Source: Cyanobacteria bacterium UBA9579
GTDB lineage: Bacteria > Cyanobacteriota > Vampirovibrionia > Gastranaerophilales > UBA9579
Assembly: GCA_003499585.1 (NCBI GenBank)
Contig: DNSU01000044.1
Location: 6,548 to 14,558, forward strand
Reading direction: 5' to 3'
Length of the DNA stretch: 8,011 nucleotides
Positions 1-7,268 of the stretch are shown here, one piece after another (position 1 is the first letter of the stretch; each line of letters begins with the position of its first letter). Made by a program: the position numbers and the translations under genes. Below the pieces are notes generated by a model. That model was given only the letters and a program-made list of their open reading frames with translations. It made no database searches and was not told where the DNA came from.

Positions 1-1
1 T

Positions 2-301
2 CTCAGCCTGTTCTTTGAAGGGGAAATGGACATGCTTACGAATTACGCTGATATTACAATACTTGGTAGGCTATCCAAGAAAGTTGCAGGACAACTTGGA
101 CCAATCGGTAGTATATCTATAGGTACATTTATTGACATCATTCCAGGAACACAGATACTGGATATAATTCCCGGTTTAGGACGCATACCATTCCTTGGAA
201 TTGGTGAACAGGAAGAAGACTATAGAGAATTTGTTGTAGAAATCGAAGGAAATCTATATGATCCTAACTCAGTCAGAAACTTCTACTTTGTCGATGAATA
301 A
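2..301 (+). CDS. C-terminal fragment of a larger protein, possibly AsmA-like envelope protein
   Basis: This frame is open from the left edge of the window to a TAA stop, so the gene starts outside. The ATG at position 26 is probably internal, because the codons before it (reading LSLFFEGE) look like continuing protein. About 99 residues are visible. They alternate hydrophobic and polar residues in a beta-like pattern, with glycine- and proline-punctuated repeats (IIPGTQILDIIPGLG) and a final segment reading VVEIEGNLYDPNSVRNFYF. No catalytic motif, membrane helix or cysteine cluster is seen. The pattern ending in 'EGN..DP.SV..F' recalls the C-termini of AsmA/DUF3971-type proteins that bridge inner and outer membranes in Gram-negative bacteria; this is a weak resemblance from memory. 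It converges on the heptose operon, with 12 bp between stops, and is unlikely to belong functionally to it. Confidence 0.7.
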   Translation, partial: LSLFFEGEMDMLTNYADITILGRLSKKVAGQLGPIGSISIGTFIDIIPGTQILDIIPGLGRIPFLGIGEQEEDYREFVVEIEGNLYDPNSVRNFYFVDE

Positions 302-313
302 CTGCAATCAATT

Positions 314-1402
314 TTAGTTTTTTGAGAATCTATTGCGGAAAGTCTCAAAAACAGTCTCTCCAATTACATCAAAATCCCAGTTAATCATTGCGGAAGTGTT
401 TATTAATGATGGAATATAGCAGGTATAGCAAGGTTTTGTTGCAAGATGATCAAATGCTTCATCAAATCCTACTTCGTGGATATTCTTGGCATCAAAGACC
501 CCTTGCATGCCCTGACAAGGATAGACTTTTCCATCTTCATCTATTACTATCTCATATATTCCATACTGGCATTTTATTGCCTTTTTACCAAGTAAATCCT
601 TTGAAACTTTTTCAGTGATAAATTTCTGTTTATAATCAATAGGCCAATTCAGTACATACTTTAAAATTTTAGAAGTAGTAAAAATAGGATACCCTTTTTT
701 CTTATAATCAAGGATTTTATGCTGATATTCTATAATTGCCTCGTGAGATGGAGATAAATCCTCTTCTCCTAGGGATTCATCCCCCTTAAAAAGATAATTT
801 ATTCCCCATTCGATACTATTTTCTTTGACAAACTCAGCCATAAAATCAATATCATTTATTACATACTTTGTTATAGTGGAATTTATTCTAATTGGAGTAT
901 TATAGTGTTCTTTGACAACTTTTATTGATTCCATGATTTTATCAAAAGTACCCTTGCCTCTGACAGTGTCATTCCCATCCCTGTTACCATCCATAGAGAA
1001 ACAAATATTATCAAGTAATCCAATTTCAGGTATACTTTTTAACTTTTCTGGAAATTGCCCGTTAGTTGATATTGCAGTAATGATACCTTTTTTATGAATA
1101 TATTCAAAAATCTTACCAATATCTTTATGTAGCAATGGCTCCCCACCTTGAATAAGTATATAGCGGGTTCCACGTCTATGTAAGTCATCAACCAGGGTTT
1201 TAATATCCTCAAATTCCCAATCAGGAGTCTGTCTATCAGTATAATGCCCAAAACAATATGCACAGCGTAAATTACAGCGGCTATTAATTACTAAATTCAC
1301 ATAAAAAGGATAAGGTTTTTTATTAAAAGCTTTTATAGAAAGCATATGATATAAAATTCTTGCTCTATCAAATATACGATCTAACTCAGTTCGCTTTTTC
1401 AT
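314..1402 (-). CDS. Radical SAM/SPASM enzyme (second of two), last gene of the operon
   Basis: This 362-residue protein has a radical SAM core with the cluster-binding motif CNLRCAYC (C43, C47, C50). SAM-binding elements follow: GGEPL at 86-90 and STNG at 112-115. The C-terminal region has four further cysteines (C278, C296, C325, C328), spaced as in a SPASM domain that binds an auxiliary iron-sulfur cluster. No signal peptide is seen, so it should be cytoplasmic. The family cleaves SAM to a 5'-deoxyadenosyl radical and abstracts hydrogen from a substrate. SPASM members modify peptides, and some act on sugars or other small molecules; the substrate here is not evident. No precursor peptide gene is adjacent. 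The start overlaps the transketolase C-half gene by 17 nt and has its own ribosome binding site, implying coupled translation. It is clearly distinct in sequence from the radical SAM protein at 4780-5874, so it is not a recent duplicate. Confidence 0.88.
   Translation of the reverse strand: MKKRTELDRIFDRARILYHMLSIKAFNKKPYPFYVNLVINSRCNLRCAYCFGHYTDRQTPDWEFEDIKTLVDDLHRRGTRYILIQGGEPLLHKDIGKIFEYIHKKGIITAISTNGQFPEKLKSIPEIGLLDNICFSMDGNRDGNDTVRGKGTFDKIMESIKVVKEHYNTPIRINSTITKYVINDIDFMAEFVKENSIEWGINYLFKGDESLGEEDLSPSHEAIIEYQHKILDYKKKGYPIFTTSKILKYVLNWPIDYKQKFITEKVSKDLLGKKAIKCQYGIYEIVIDEDGKVYPCQGMQGVFDAKNIHEVGFDEAFDHLATKPCYTCYIPSLINTSAMINWDFDVIGETVFETFRNRFSKN
317..352. repeat. Inverted repeat at the convergent gene ends
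   Basis: The arms are GTTTTTTGAGA (317-327) and TCTCAAAAAC (343-352), about 10 pairs with one bulged T and a 15-nt loop. It occupies the last codons of the second radical SAM gene, just past the 12-bp gap to the plus-strand gene. The stem is mostly A/T and no T-tract follows on either strand, so it is a poor intrinsic terminator, but it could protect or process the 3' ends of both transcripts. Confidence 0.3.
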
Positions 1403-2327
1403 ACACTTTACCTTTCAAATAATTCAGAATATTTTCAGAAATCTGCTCTGGTTTTAATCCAAACTGCCCTCTCAAAAATTCCTGACTCCCTACTACATCA
1501 ACATATCTATCAGGAATACCAAACTTTTTCAGACGTACGTTTAAATCTCTTTCAGTAATTACGTCTGAAACACAGCTTCCCAATCCACCAATAATATTAT
1601 GCTCTTCTATGGTAACTATAACCTTATATTGCTTCGAGATTTCCTCAATCAGATCTTTATCAATAGGTTTAATAGTATGCATACTTACTAAACCTGGATT
1701 TAATCCTTCATGCGCCAATTTCTCACAAACGTTATATCCTGTTTCAAGCATATTGCCAGTAGTAATTATTGCTACATCATTACCTTCCAGAATCTTAATA
1801 CCTTTACCTATTTCAAAGTTGACAGGATTTTGATGTATAATTTTTTCACCGCTTTTACCCAATCGAATATAAGCAGGGCCCTGAATTTCTGACATTTTAT
1901 GCATTGCCATTTCAACTTCTATAGGATCGCCTGGACAAATAATTGTCATATTAGGCAAACTATTTAAAACTGCTATATCTTCTATAGTATGATGGGTCGC
2001 ACCACCTGCACCATATGTCAGTCCCCCGCCAATCCCGATCAGATAAACAGGAAGATTTTGAAAACATAAGTTAATTCTGATTTGCTCAAAGCATCTCATA
2101 GTAATAAAAGGAGCTATGGCGTATGTGAATACTTTTTTTCCATTTAAAGCTAATCCTGCTGCCACGCCAATCATATTAGCTTCTGAAATGCCAATATTCA
2201 AGTATCTACTAGAAAATAATCTTTGAAATTCATCAAGTACAATATAACCTGTATCAGAAGTTATAAAAAACAGGTCTTCGTCTTTATGGAAAAGTTCTTT
2301 TAAATTTCTTGTAAACGCATCTCTCAT
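1386..2327 (-). CDS. Transketolase, C-terminal subunit (split type)
   Basis: This 313-residue protein matches the pyrimidine-binding and C-terminal domains of transketolase. The segment NIGISEANMIGVAAGLA (about residues 44-60) holds the expected catalytic glutamate (E49) that activates the thiamine diphosphate aminopyrimidine. The stretch around 105-135 (YGAGGATHHTIED, then LPNMTIICPGDP) matches the conserved substrate and phosphate region of transketolases. It must pair with the adjacent N-terminal subunit to form an active site. Transketolase moves two-carbon ketol units between sugar phosphates and can generate sedoheptulose 7-phosphate, the entry substrate of heptose synthesis. An in-frame TAA just upstream of the ATG fixes the start. 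The ribosome binding site is weak (AAAGA, about 8 nt away), and an 81-nt gap separates it from the N-half gene. Relatives such as the DXS or pyruvate dehydrogenase E1 beta families are less likely given the partner subunit. Confidence 0.92.
   Translation of the reverse strand: MRDAFTRNLKELFHKDEDLFFITSDTGYIVLDEFQRLFSSRYLNIGISEANMIGVAAGLALNGKKVFTYAIAPFITMRCFEQIRINLCFQNLPVYLIGIGGGLTYGAGGATHHTIEDIAVLNSLPNMTIICPGDPIEVEMAMHKMSEIQGPAYIRLGKSGEKIIHQNPVNFEIGKGIKILEGNDVAIITTGNMLETGYNVCEKLAHEGLNPGLVSMHTIKPIDKDLIEEISKQYKVIVTIEEHNIIGGLGSCVSDVITERDLNVRLKKFGIPDRYVDVVGSQEFLRGQFGLKPEQISENILNYLKGKVYEKAN
1411..1416 (-). promoter_or_regulatory. Ribosome binding site for the second radical SAM gene, inside the preceding gene
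   Basis: GAAAGG lies 8 nt upstream of the ATG at 1400-1402, within the last codons of the transketolase C-half gene. It supports the overlapping start over any later methionine codon and suggests translational coupling. Confidence 0.6.
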
Positions 2328-2408
2328 AATTTAATCTTTCAATTCTTTAATAATGCTATCACGTCACCTTTTTAAGTTAATGATCATTCAATATTTTTAT
2401 TAGGGATA

Positions 2409-3212
2409 TTATCTACTTAATTCCTCAAGATATGAATCTACCTTGTCTTTTGGGATCAAGAAATAATGCCATTTTAAATCATCCTCAAATTCAGCAATCC
2501 CTTTACCTTTCATAGTACGAGCAATTACTATAGATGGTTTTCCTGATTCAAAAGGAGTTGCCTGTAATGCTTCTTTTAATTTATTTATATCGTGACCGTT
2601 AGTCTCTTTTACGGACCAGCCAAATGCCTCCCATTTTGCCTTGAAGGTATTGATGGGTTGTATATTTTCAACCCTGTCATACCCTTGCAGGTTATTAGCA
2701 TCTACCACTACAACCAGATTATCCAGCTTTAACTTTGATGCTAGCATGGCTGCTTCCCATATTTGGCCTTCTTGACATTCACCATCGCCTATAACCACAT
2801 AGGTTTTATATTTTTCATTGTCATTCTTTGCAGCTAATGCAATACCTACACCCAGGGATAATCCCTGCCCTAAAGATCCTGTGGATGCTTCAATTCCCGG
2901 AAGGGCTTTTCTTTTTGGATGGCCAAAAAGAACGCTATTATCAGTTAAATATCCATCCAGCAGGGATTTATCATAAAATCCTTTAAAAGCTAATGTTGTA
3001 TATAATACAGATGAAGCATGCCCTTTACTTAATATAAATCTGTCTCTTGCTGGATCATCAGGAGAAGAAATATTCATAATATCAAAGTAGAGAACCGCAA
3101 TTATATCTACTACAGAAAATGCAGGACCTATATGAGGACCTTTCTGGTGCATTTTTATCAGCTCTTTTCGGATTTCTTTTGTGATATTTTCAGTATTTAT
3201 AATTGCTTCCAT
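2409..3212 (-). CDS. Transketolase, N-terminal subunit (split type)
   Basis: This 267-residue protein is the thiamine-diphosphate-binding half of a transketolase. Visible motifs are PHIG with H27 in the position of the conserved active-site histidine, RFILSKGHA with H65, STGSLGQGLS at 110-119, and the thiamine diphosphate/Mg motif starting at GDG (142-144) and ending at N173-N174. Near the C-terminus KGKGI...WHY parallels the KGKGV...WHG of full-length enzymes. Split transketolases of this size are known from archaea, anaerobes and sugar or natural-product loci; full-length enzymes run about 620-680 residues on one chain. A strong ribosome binding site (AAGGGG at 3217-3222) lies 4 nt before the start, and the gap to the upstream kinase gene is 14 nt. 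In this operon its likely role is to supply a C7 (or other) ketose phosphate to the isomerase encoded upstream. Confidence 0.93.
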   Translation of the reverse strand: MEAIINTENITKEIRKELIKMHQKGPHIGPAFSVVDIIAVLYFDIMNISSPDDPARDRFILSKGHASSVLYTTLAFKGFYDKSLLDGYLTDNSVLFGHPKRKALPGIEASTGSLGQGLSLGVGIALAAKNDNEKYKTYVVIGDGECQEGQIWEAAMLASKLKLDNLVVVVDANNLQGYDRVENIQPINTFKAKWEAFGWSVKETNGHDINKLKEALQATPFESGKPSIVIARTMKGKGIAEFEDDLKWHYFLIPKDKVDSYLEELSR

Positions 3213-3226
3213 AAAACCCCTTATTT

Positions 3227-4768
3227 CTACTTATCGGTTAAATCAATTAACCATTTTTTAAGTTCTTCAGCTTTTACAGGAATATTTCCTACCTTACTTA
3301 CAGCTATAGATGAGACTCCTGATGCTATAATTGATGCTTCCATTAAATTACCTCCCGCACACATTGCAAGAGATAATCCGGAAAGTAATGAATCTCCTGC
3401 TCCCATTACATCAACAGGGTTTACATTTAACGCAGGAAAATGTTGAGATTTCACAAGAAGTGCATCACCATCTGAAAGCTTTTGATAAGCAACTAAACCA
3501 TTCTCTCCCAGTGTGACTATAAGATTCTTAAGCTGCAGATTTTCTAAAAGTATCATTCCTATCTGCTCTAAACCACTAAATTTATCATTTAATGCTAATC
3601 TTGCTTCTCTTTCAGTTGGGGTTATAAGGTCAAAATCTTCAAATTTACCTACATCTCCAACTTGACTACTGCTTTGAGAATCTCCAAACAGCTTTATATT
3701 ATGTTTTTTAGCAAGTTTAGATATAGTACTAATTAAACCAGGCGTAATTACTCCATATGCAAAATCACTTATAATTATACCATCTAAGTCATTTACTAAG
3801 GTTTTTGCATAATTTATCAATGAATTTTCAAGCTTTTCATTAATATGATGCTCTTTTAGTCTTGAGACTCTTAAGATTTTCTGCTTTCCGACCATATATC
3901 TGATTTTAAATGTCGTCTCTCGCTCTTTATCAACAATTAATTTTGTTGTAATTCCATCATTTGTAAGTTCTTTTTGAATAAATTTGCCTGGTTGATCATT
4001 ACCAATAACTGAAGCAAAGTAACAATTCGCGCCTAGTGCTTTAATATGCCTTGCTATAACGGCAGCTCCACCGACAAAGTCCTTGCTTTCAAGCTCTCTA
4101 ATATTAATAATTGGGGCTTCAGCACTCATTCCTAGCGCATCACAGGCTACGTATTGATCGACAATAGCATCTCCTATTACAAGGATTTTTTGTTTCTTAA
4201 ACGCATCAAAATATTCTGCGAGCTTATTTTCAGAAACCTTTTGTTTCTCAATAGCTTTTTTAAATTGATGCCTGCTTTTCTCCATTAAATCGAAAAGATC
4301 ATTGTCTAAAAAGTCTGAAGTACTGTATTCAACCTGCCCTGAGCTGAAAACCACTTTCCCATCCAGCTTTTTAACCAGATTGATTTCATCCTGAATAACT
4401 CTTAAATATTTGCTAAACTCTTCTCCTCTGACATATATATCGGGTTTAACAGCTTTTATTACATCTAAAATGGACTCTTCATTAAATATAACTACTTTAT
4501 CAACTTTTTGTAGAGAAGCAACGCCTCTTGCTCGTTCTTCAGCGCCAAAAAATACACCTTTATTTTTATCTTCAAGCCAATTATATCCTTGAATTGCTAC
4601 AATTAGACAATCACCCTGTTGCCTGGCGAACTCCAAAAATCTTAAATGGCCTGGGTGAATACTATTAAAATGTCCCTGACAAAGTACAATTTTTTTACTT
4701 TTAGCTCTTTGTCCTTGTAGCGATTTATTTAGATTGTTTATATTTACTATTTTCTCGTTGATATCCAT
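3227..4768 (-). CDS. HldE-like bifunctional sugar kinase/nucleotidyltransferase with reversed domain order
   Basis: This 513-residue fusion has two catalytic domains. Residues about 25-160 form a cytidylyltransferase-fold domain: GHFNSIHPGH carries the HxGH nucleotide-binding motif (38-41), and there is a KPDIYVRGEEF segment and an STS motif at 149-151, as in heptose 1-phosphate adenylyltransferases. Residues about 194-510 form a PfkB/ribokinase domain: IGDAIVD, an SAEAP segment (215-219, SPEAP in HldE), GGAAVIA (233-239), VTLGENG, and the catalytic GAGDS (456-460, base D459). Canonical HldE has the kinase first and the transferase second; here the order is swapped, with a charged linker between. 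Inferred reactions are C1 phosphorylation of a heptose 7-phosphate and nucleotide transfer to the 1-phosphate. Asn of the usual GGAANVA motif is replaced, which may reflect substrate change. An AGGA ribosome binding site lies 6 nt before the ATG, and the gap to the preceding gene is 11 nt. Confidence 0.9.
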   Translation of the reverse strand: MDINEKIVNINNLNKSLQGQRAKSKKIVLCQGHFNSIHPGHLRFLEFARQQGDCLIVAIQGYNWLEDKNKGVFFGAEERARGVASLQKVDKVVIFNEESILDVIKAVKPDIYVRGEEFSKYLRVIQDEINLVKKLDGKVVFSSGQVEYSTSDFLDNDLFDLMEKSRHQFKKAIEKQKVSENKLAEYFDAFKKQKILVIGDAIVDQYVACDALGMSAEAPIINIRELESKDFVGGAAVIARHIKALGANCYFASVIGNDQPGKFIQKELTNDGITTKLIVDKERETTFKIRYMVGKQKILRVSRLKEHHINEKLENSLINYAKTLVNDLDGIIISDFAYGVITPGLISTISKLAKKHNIKLFGDSQSSSQVGDVGKFEDFDLITPTEREARLALNDKFSGLEQIGMILLENLQLKNLIVTLGENGLVAYQKLSDGDALLVKSQHFPALNVNPVDVMGAGDSLLSGLSLAMCAGGNLMEASIIASGVSSIAVSKVGNIPVKAEELKKWLIDLTDK

Positions 4769-4779
4769 TTAGTTTCCTG

Positions 4780-5874
4780 CTATATAAAATTTACATGCTC
4801 TTTTGGATGCCTTAATTCCCATAAATATCTGTTGATTTCATCCATACGACAATTTTCTCTACAGTTTTGGGCATTCATCTTATCTCGTACGAATTCGTAA
4901 TTCTCTTTTCTTCTATTACCTTCCCATATTTCTTTAAAGCTGTGCTCATTTATATTGCCGTAGCTAAATTTTTCATTCTCCAGAAATGAGCTACAACCAT
5001 AAACTTCTCCATTTGCCATAATATATCCCCAAAAAAATGGAACAGCACTGCATCTGGAATATCTTTCCTGATCATCTAATAGCTTATTAATAGTATGCAT
5101 TCTGAATATAACTTTAAAATTCTCTGAGTTAAAGCTTTTTAATTCTTTTTCGAGATGTAAATATTTTGAATAATCAATATTTTCGTATTTATGAGTATTA
5201 CTGGATAAATGTTGTGAATAAGGTTTAATTACCAGATAATCAAATCCTATTGCTTTTATTTTTTCTGCCAGTTCAATAGCTGTATCAAAATTATCAGGAA
5301 GCAAAAGCATTTGGGCCCCAAGCGTGCAAGAGTATCCCTTTTCTTTCTTAAGAGAACTAGCCAACAGCATATTACTAATAGCAATATCAAAGTCTTTTGC
5401 ACTAGTGCCGTGAACTTCCGCATAAGCTTTAGCATTTCCGGCATTAATACTTACTTTTATCCACTTGCAATGTTTGACATACGTTTCTGCATTACTCTGC
5501 GTAAAAGGAACTATATTGGTAGTTAAAGCAGTATCTATGCCTACATTGGCACAATGTTCTATAATCTCCGGCAATTGCTTATATAAAGTAGATTCGCCCT
5601 CTCCGGCAAACATAATACTTTTAACGCCTAGCTCAGCCATTTCTGATATTCTATTTTTCAGAATTTCAAATGGAATTTTTCTGTTTTGATATCCAATATA
5701 ATCCTTGGCACAGAATGAGCATCTGTGATTACAATAACCTACAGGAGAAATTTCAAGATATATAGGATAAATCTTTTTAGCCTCTTCCCAATGTTTATAT
5801 CCCTGCTGCCATTGGGCAACTCTTTGAGGGTGAAAAATTAATTTATGGTTATCTATTCTGTATTCGTCAGCCAT
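4780..5874 (-). CDS. Radical SAM/SPASM enzyme (first of two), inside the heptose operon
   Basis: With the ATG at 5872-5874 the protein has 364 residues. CNHRCSFC (C48, C52, C55) binds the SAM-cleaving [4Fe-4S] cluster and AGEGES (90-95) corresponds to the GGEP motif. A C-terminal SPASM-like region has C275, C294, C338 and C342, with YGNINEHSFKEIW between them, typical of the linker that precedes the last cysteines. The N-terminal lead (YRIDNHKLIFHP...YPIYLEISP) resembles, from memory, radical SAM proteins found in surface-polysaccharide loci, but the reaction is not known to me. The frame also runs four codons further up to a TTG at 5884-5886 abutting the upstream stop; the ATG is preferred because a weak GAG/GGGA site precedes it. 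Its position between the isomerase and kinase genes argues that it acts on a pathway sugar intermediate or on the final sugar. Confidence 0.88.
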   Translation of the reverse strand: MADEYRIDNHKLIFHPQRVAQWQQGYKHWEEAKKIYPIYLEISPVGYCNHRCSFCAKDYIGYQNRKIPFEILKNRISEMAELGVKSIMFAGEGESTLYKQLPEIIEHCANVGIDTALTTNIVPFTQSNAETYVKHCKWIKVSINAGNAKAYAEVHGTSAKDFDIAISNMLLASSLKKEKGYSCTLGAQMLLLPDNFDTAIELAEKIKAIGFDYLVIKPYSQHLSSNTHKYENIDYSKYLHLEKELKSFNSENFKVIFRMHTINKLLDDQERYSRCSAVPFFWGYIMANGEVYGCSSFLENEKFSYGNINEHSFKEIWEGNRRKENYEFVRDKMNAQNCRENCRMDEINRYLWELRHPKEHVNFI

Positions 5875-5886
5875 ATCCCAACTCAA

Positions 5887-6525
5887 TTATTTCATTTCAT
5901 CTACTGAATTTACGAGTATCGAAACAATATTAGACATTCTTTCTGTTTCCTGATTACAGAATAAATCTGTTAACAGGTGAAGATAATAGGCATGCCCTGA
6001 TTCTGCAAAGCTATATTCTCCGGTATTTAAATAAAGGTTATATTCCCCAAGTTTTCTTAGAGGATTGTCAGGATTAAATGCTGTAAAAGTAATTAGCTGA
6101 CTATTATCAAAATTCTCTTTAACAAATTCAGCTGACTTTAAGATATTTTTTGAAGTGCCTGAGCTGCTTATAGCAATCAAAGCATCCCCGTTTTTCATTA
6201 TTTTCTTTAATATTTCCATATAAGCATCTTCATAAGAATAATCATTGCTAAAACAGGTTAATAAAGCGTTATCTGTAAGCGTATAAGATGGAATTAAACC
6301 ATTTTTAGTTAAATCAGCTGCAAAATGTGATGCAATTGAAGCGCTTGCACCATTGCCAATGAAGTAAAGGCTTTTACCTGACTTCTTTATTTCATTTAGA
6401 TGTTCGATAACCTTAAAAAACCAGCTTTCCGGACTTATTAAACTGGAATTTACAGTAAATTCTGCGTTATTTACTGCTTCAAAAAACCTGTTGCGATGTT
6501 GCTCTAATTTATTCTTTAATTTCAT
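5887..6525 (-). CDS. SIS-domain sugar-phosphate isomerase, GmhA-like
   Basis: This 212-residue SIS protein is close to the usual GmhA length (about 190-200). GmhA converts sedoheptulose 7-phosphate to D-glycero-D-manno-heptose 7-phosphate in the cytoplasm. Matching features are IGNGASASIASHFAADL (56-72, GNGGSAADAQHFAAEL in GmhA), LLTCFSNDY (88-96), the phosphate-binding ISSSGTSKN (119-127), and a C-terminal H-x4-H pair (H178, H183). Relative to GmhA the glutamate of HFAAEL is aspartate here (D71), and the QE-x-H segment reads E175-S-G-H178. Both changes fall at metal or catalytic positions, so the substrate or mechanism may differ. It overlaps the upstream nucleotidyltransferase gene by 4 nt (ATGA) and is followed directly by the radical SAM gene. 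Alternatives are other SIS isomerases, but the operon context favours a heptose-type substrate. Confidence 0.85.
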   Translation of the reverse strand: MKLKNKLEQHRNRFFEAVNNAEFTVNSSLISPESWFFKVIEHLNEIKKSGKSLYFIGNGASASIASHFAADLTKNGLIPSYTLTDNALLTCFSNDYSYEDAYMEILKKIMKNGDALIAISSSGTSKNILKSAEFVKENFDNSQLITFTAFNPDNPLRKLGEYNLYLNTGEYSFAESGHAYYLHLLTDLFCNQETERMSNIVSILVNSVDEMK

Positions 6526-7268
6526 TTCTCGCTCTGAATACTTGTATCAAAAACTATACCTTTATCATAATCCAATCTTACCATAAAATATCTTTCGGGT
6601 GAGTCAACCGCACAACGATATCCTGTTAAAGGAAATCCATATAATACACCCATCTCTATTAATTTAGGAAAAATATCTTTTGGAAAGTCACATTTTCCTT
6701 CAGGAATTATATCTAATACTTCTCTATTAAAGCAATATAGACTTGAATTTACCCAATTCTGCTTTTTATTTCTTGTTTCAGTTTCAGAAGGTCTCTCGAT
6801 AAATTTTACTATTCTATTATTGTCATTTATCTCAACAATACTGTTAGACTTCAACCTTTCGTGAAGAATAATTGATGATATAGCATCTTGTTTAGACTTA
6901 TGGAAATTGATAAATTCACTGTAATCCTGATTTGCAACCACATCTCCATAGAGTACAAGAAAATTTTCTGACTCAGACAGGATATCTTGAACATTCTTAA
7001 CAGCACCAGCAGTGCCTAATGGTGCATCTTCATAGCTGTATATTATTTCTACGTCCCATCTTTTACCGTCTTCAAAATAAGAAGTTATTTGCTCTGCCAA
7101 ATAGTGAAGATTTATTACAATTCTTTTTATACCGGATTTTCTTAAATGTATTATTGTATGTTCTAAAATGGGTTTATCGCCAATTTTTAGCATAGCCTTT
7201 GGGGTATTTTGAGTTAGTTCATTTAATCTTGTGCCAAATCCTGCGCATAAAATCATAGCCTGAGTCAT
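6522..7268 (-). CDS. Sugar-1-phosphate nucleotidyltransferase, HddC-like
   Basis: This 248-residue protein is a single-domain member of the NTP_transferase family. It has the signature AGFGTRL (9-15) followed by K24 in TPKAMLKIGDKPILEH, the substrate/base loop APLGTAGAV (82-90), the metal-binding GD (D109) and a second acidic site AVDSPERY (D222). There is no left-handed beta-helix or acyltransferase domain, unlike GlmU. Length and motifs are closest to HddC, the GDP-forming D-glycero-alpha-D-manno-heptose 1-phosphate guanylyltransferase, or to short mannose or glucose 1-phosphate nucleotidyltransferases. The nucleotide cannot be read from the sequence. It overlaps genes on both sides by 4 nt (ATGA), so it is translated with the phosphatase and isomerase. 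A second, unrelated nucleotidyltransferase domain occurs in the fusion protein at 3227-4768. Confidence 0.87.
   Translation of the reverse strand: MTQAMILCAGFGTRLNELTQNTPKAMLKIGDKPILEHTIIHLRKSGIKRIVINLHYLAEQITSYFEDGKRWDVEIIYSYEDAPLGTAGAVKNVQDILSESENFLVLYGDVVANQDYSEFINFHKSKQDAISSIILHERLKSNSIVEINDNNRIVKFIERPSETETRNKKQNWVNSSLYCFNREVLDIIPEGKCDFPKDIFPKLIEMGVLYGFPLTGYRCAVDSPERYFMVRLDYDKGIVFDTSIQSEK

Noticed and set aside
302..352. Bidirectional intrinsic terminator between the convergent genes
   Set aside because: The stem has T-rich left and A-rich right arms, the reverse of an A-stem-T bidirectional terminator, and no T-tract follows the hairpin on either strand.
3132..3446. A 104-codon open frame on the plus strand
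   Set aside because: It lies antisense across the junction of the transketolase N-half and the fusion gene, both of which have complete family motifs. Its translation has no recognisable motif and it lacks a clear ribosome binding site.
314..5874. Peptide (RiPP) biosynthesis locus because of two SPASM proteins
   Set aside because: No small precursor peptide, leader-binding domain, peptidase or exporter is visible, and all other operon genes are sugar-phosphate enzymes.
5875..5886. TTG at 5884-5886 as start of the first radical SAM gene
   Set aside because: It adds only four residues, has no ribosome binding site, and a normal ATG with a weak site lies 12 nt downstream. It remains possible if translation is coupled to the upstream stop.
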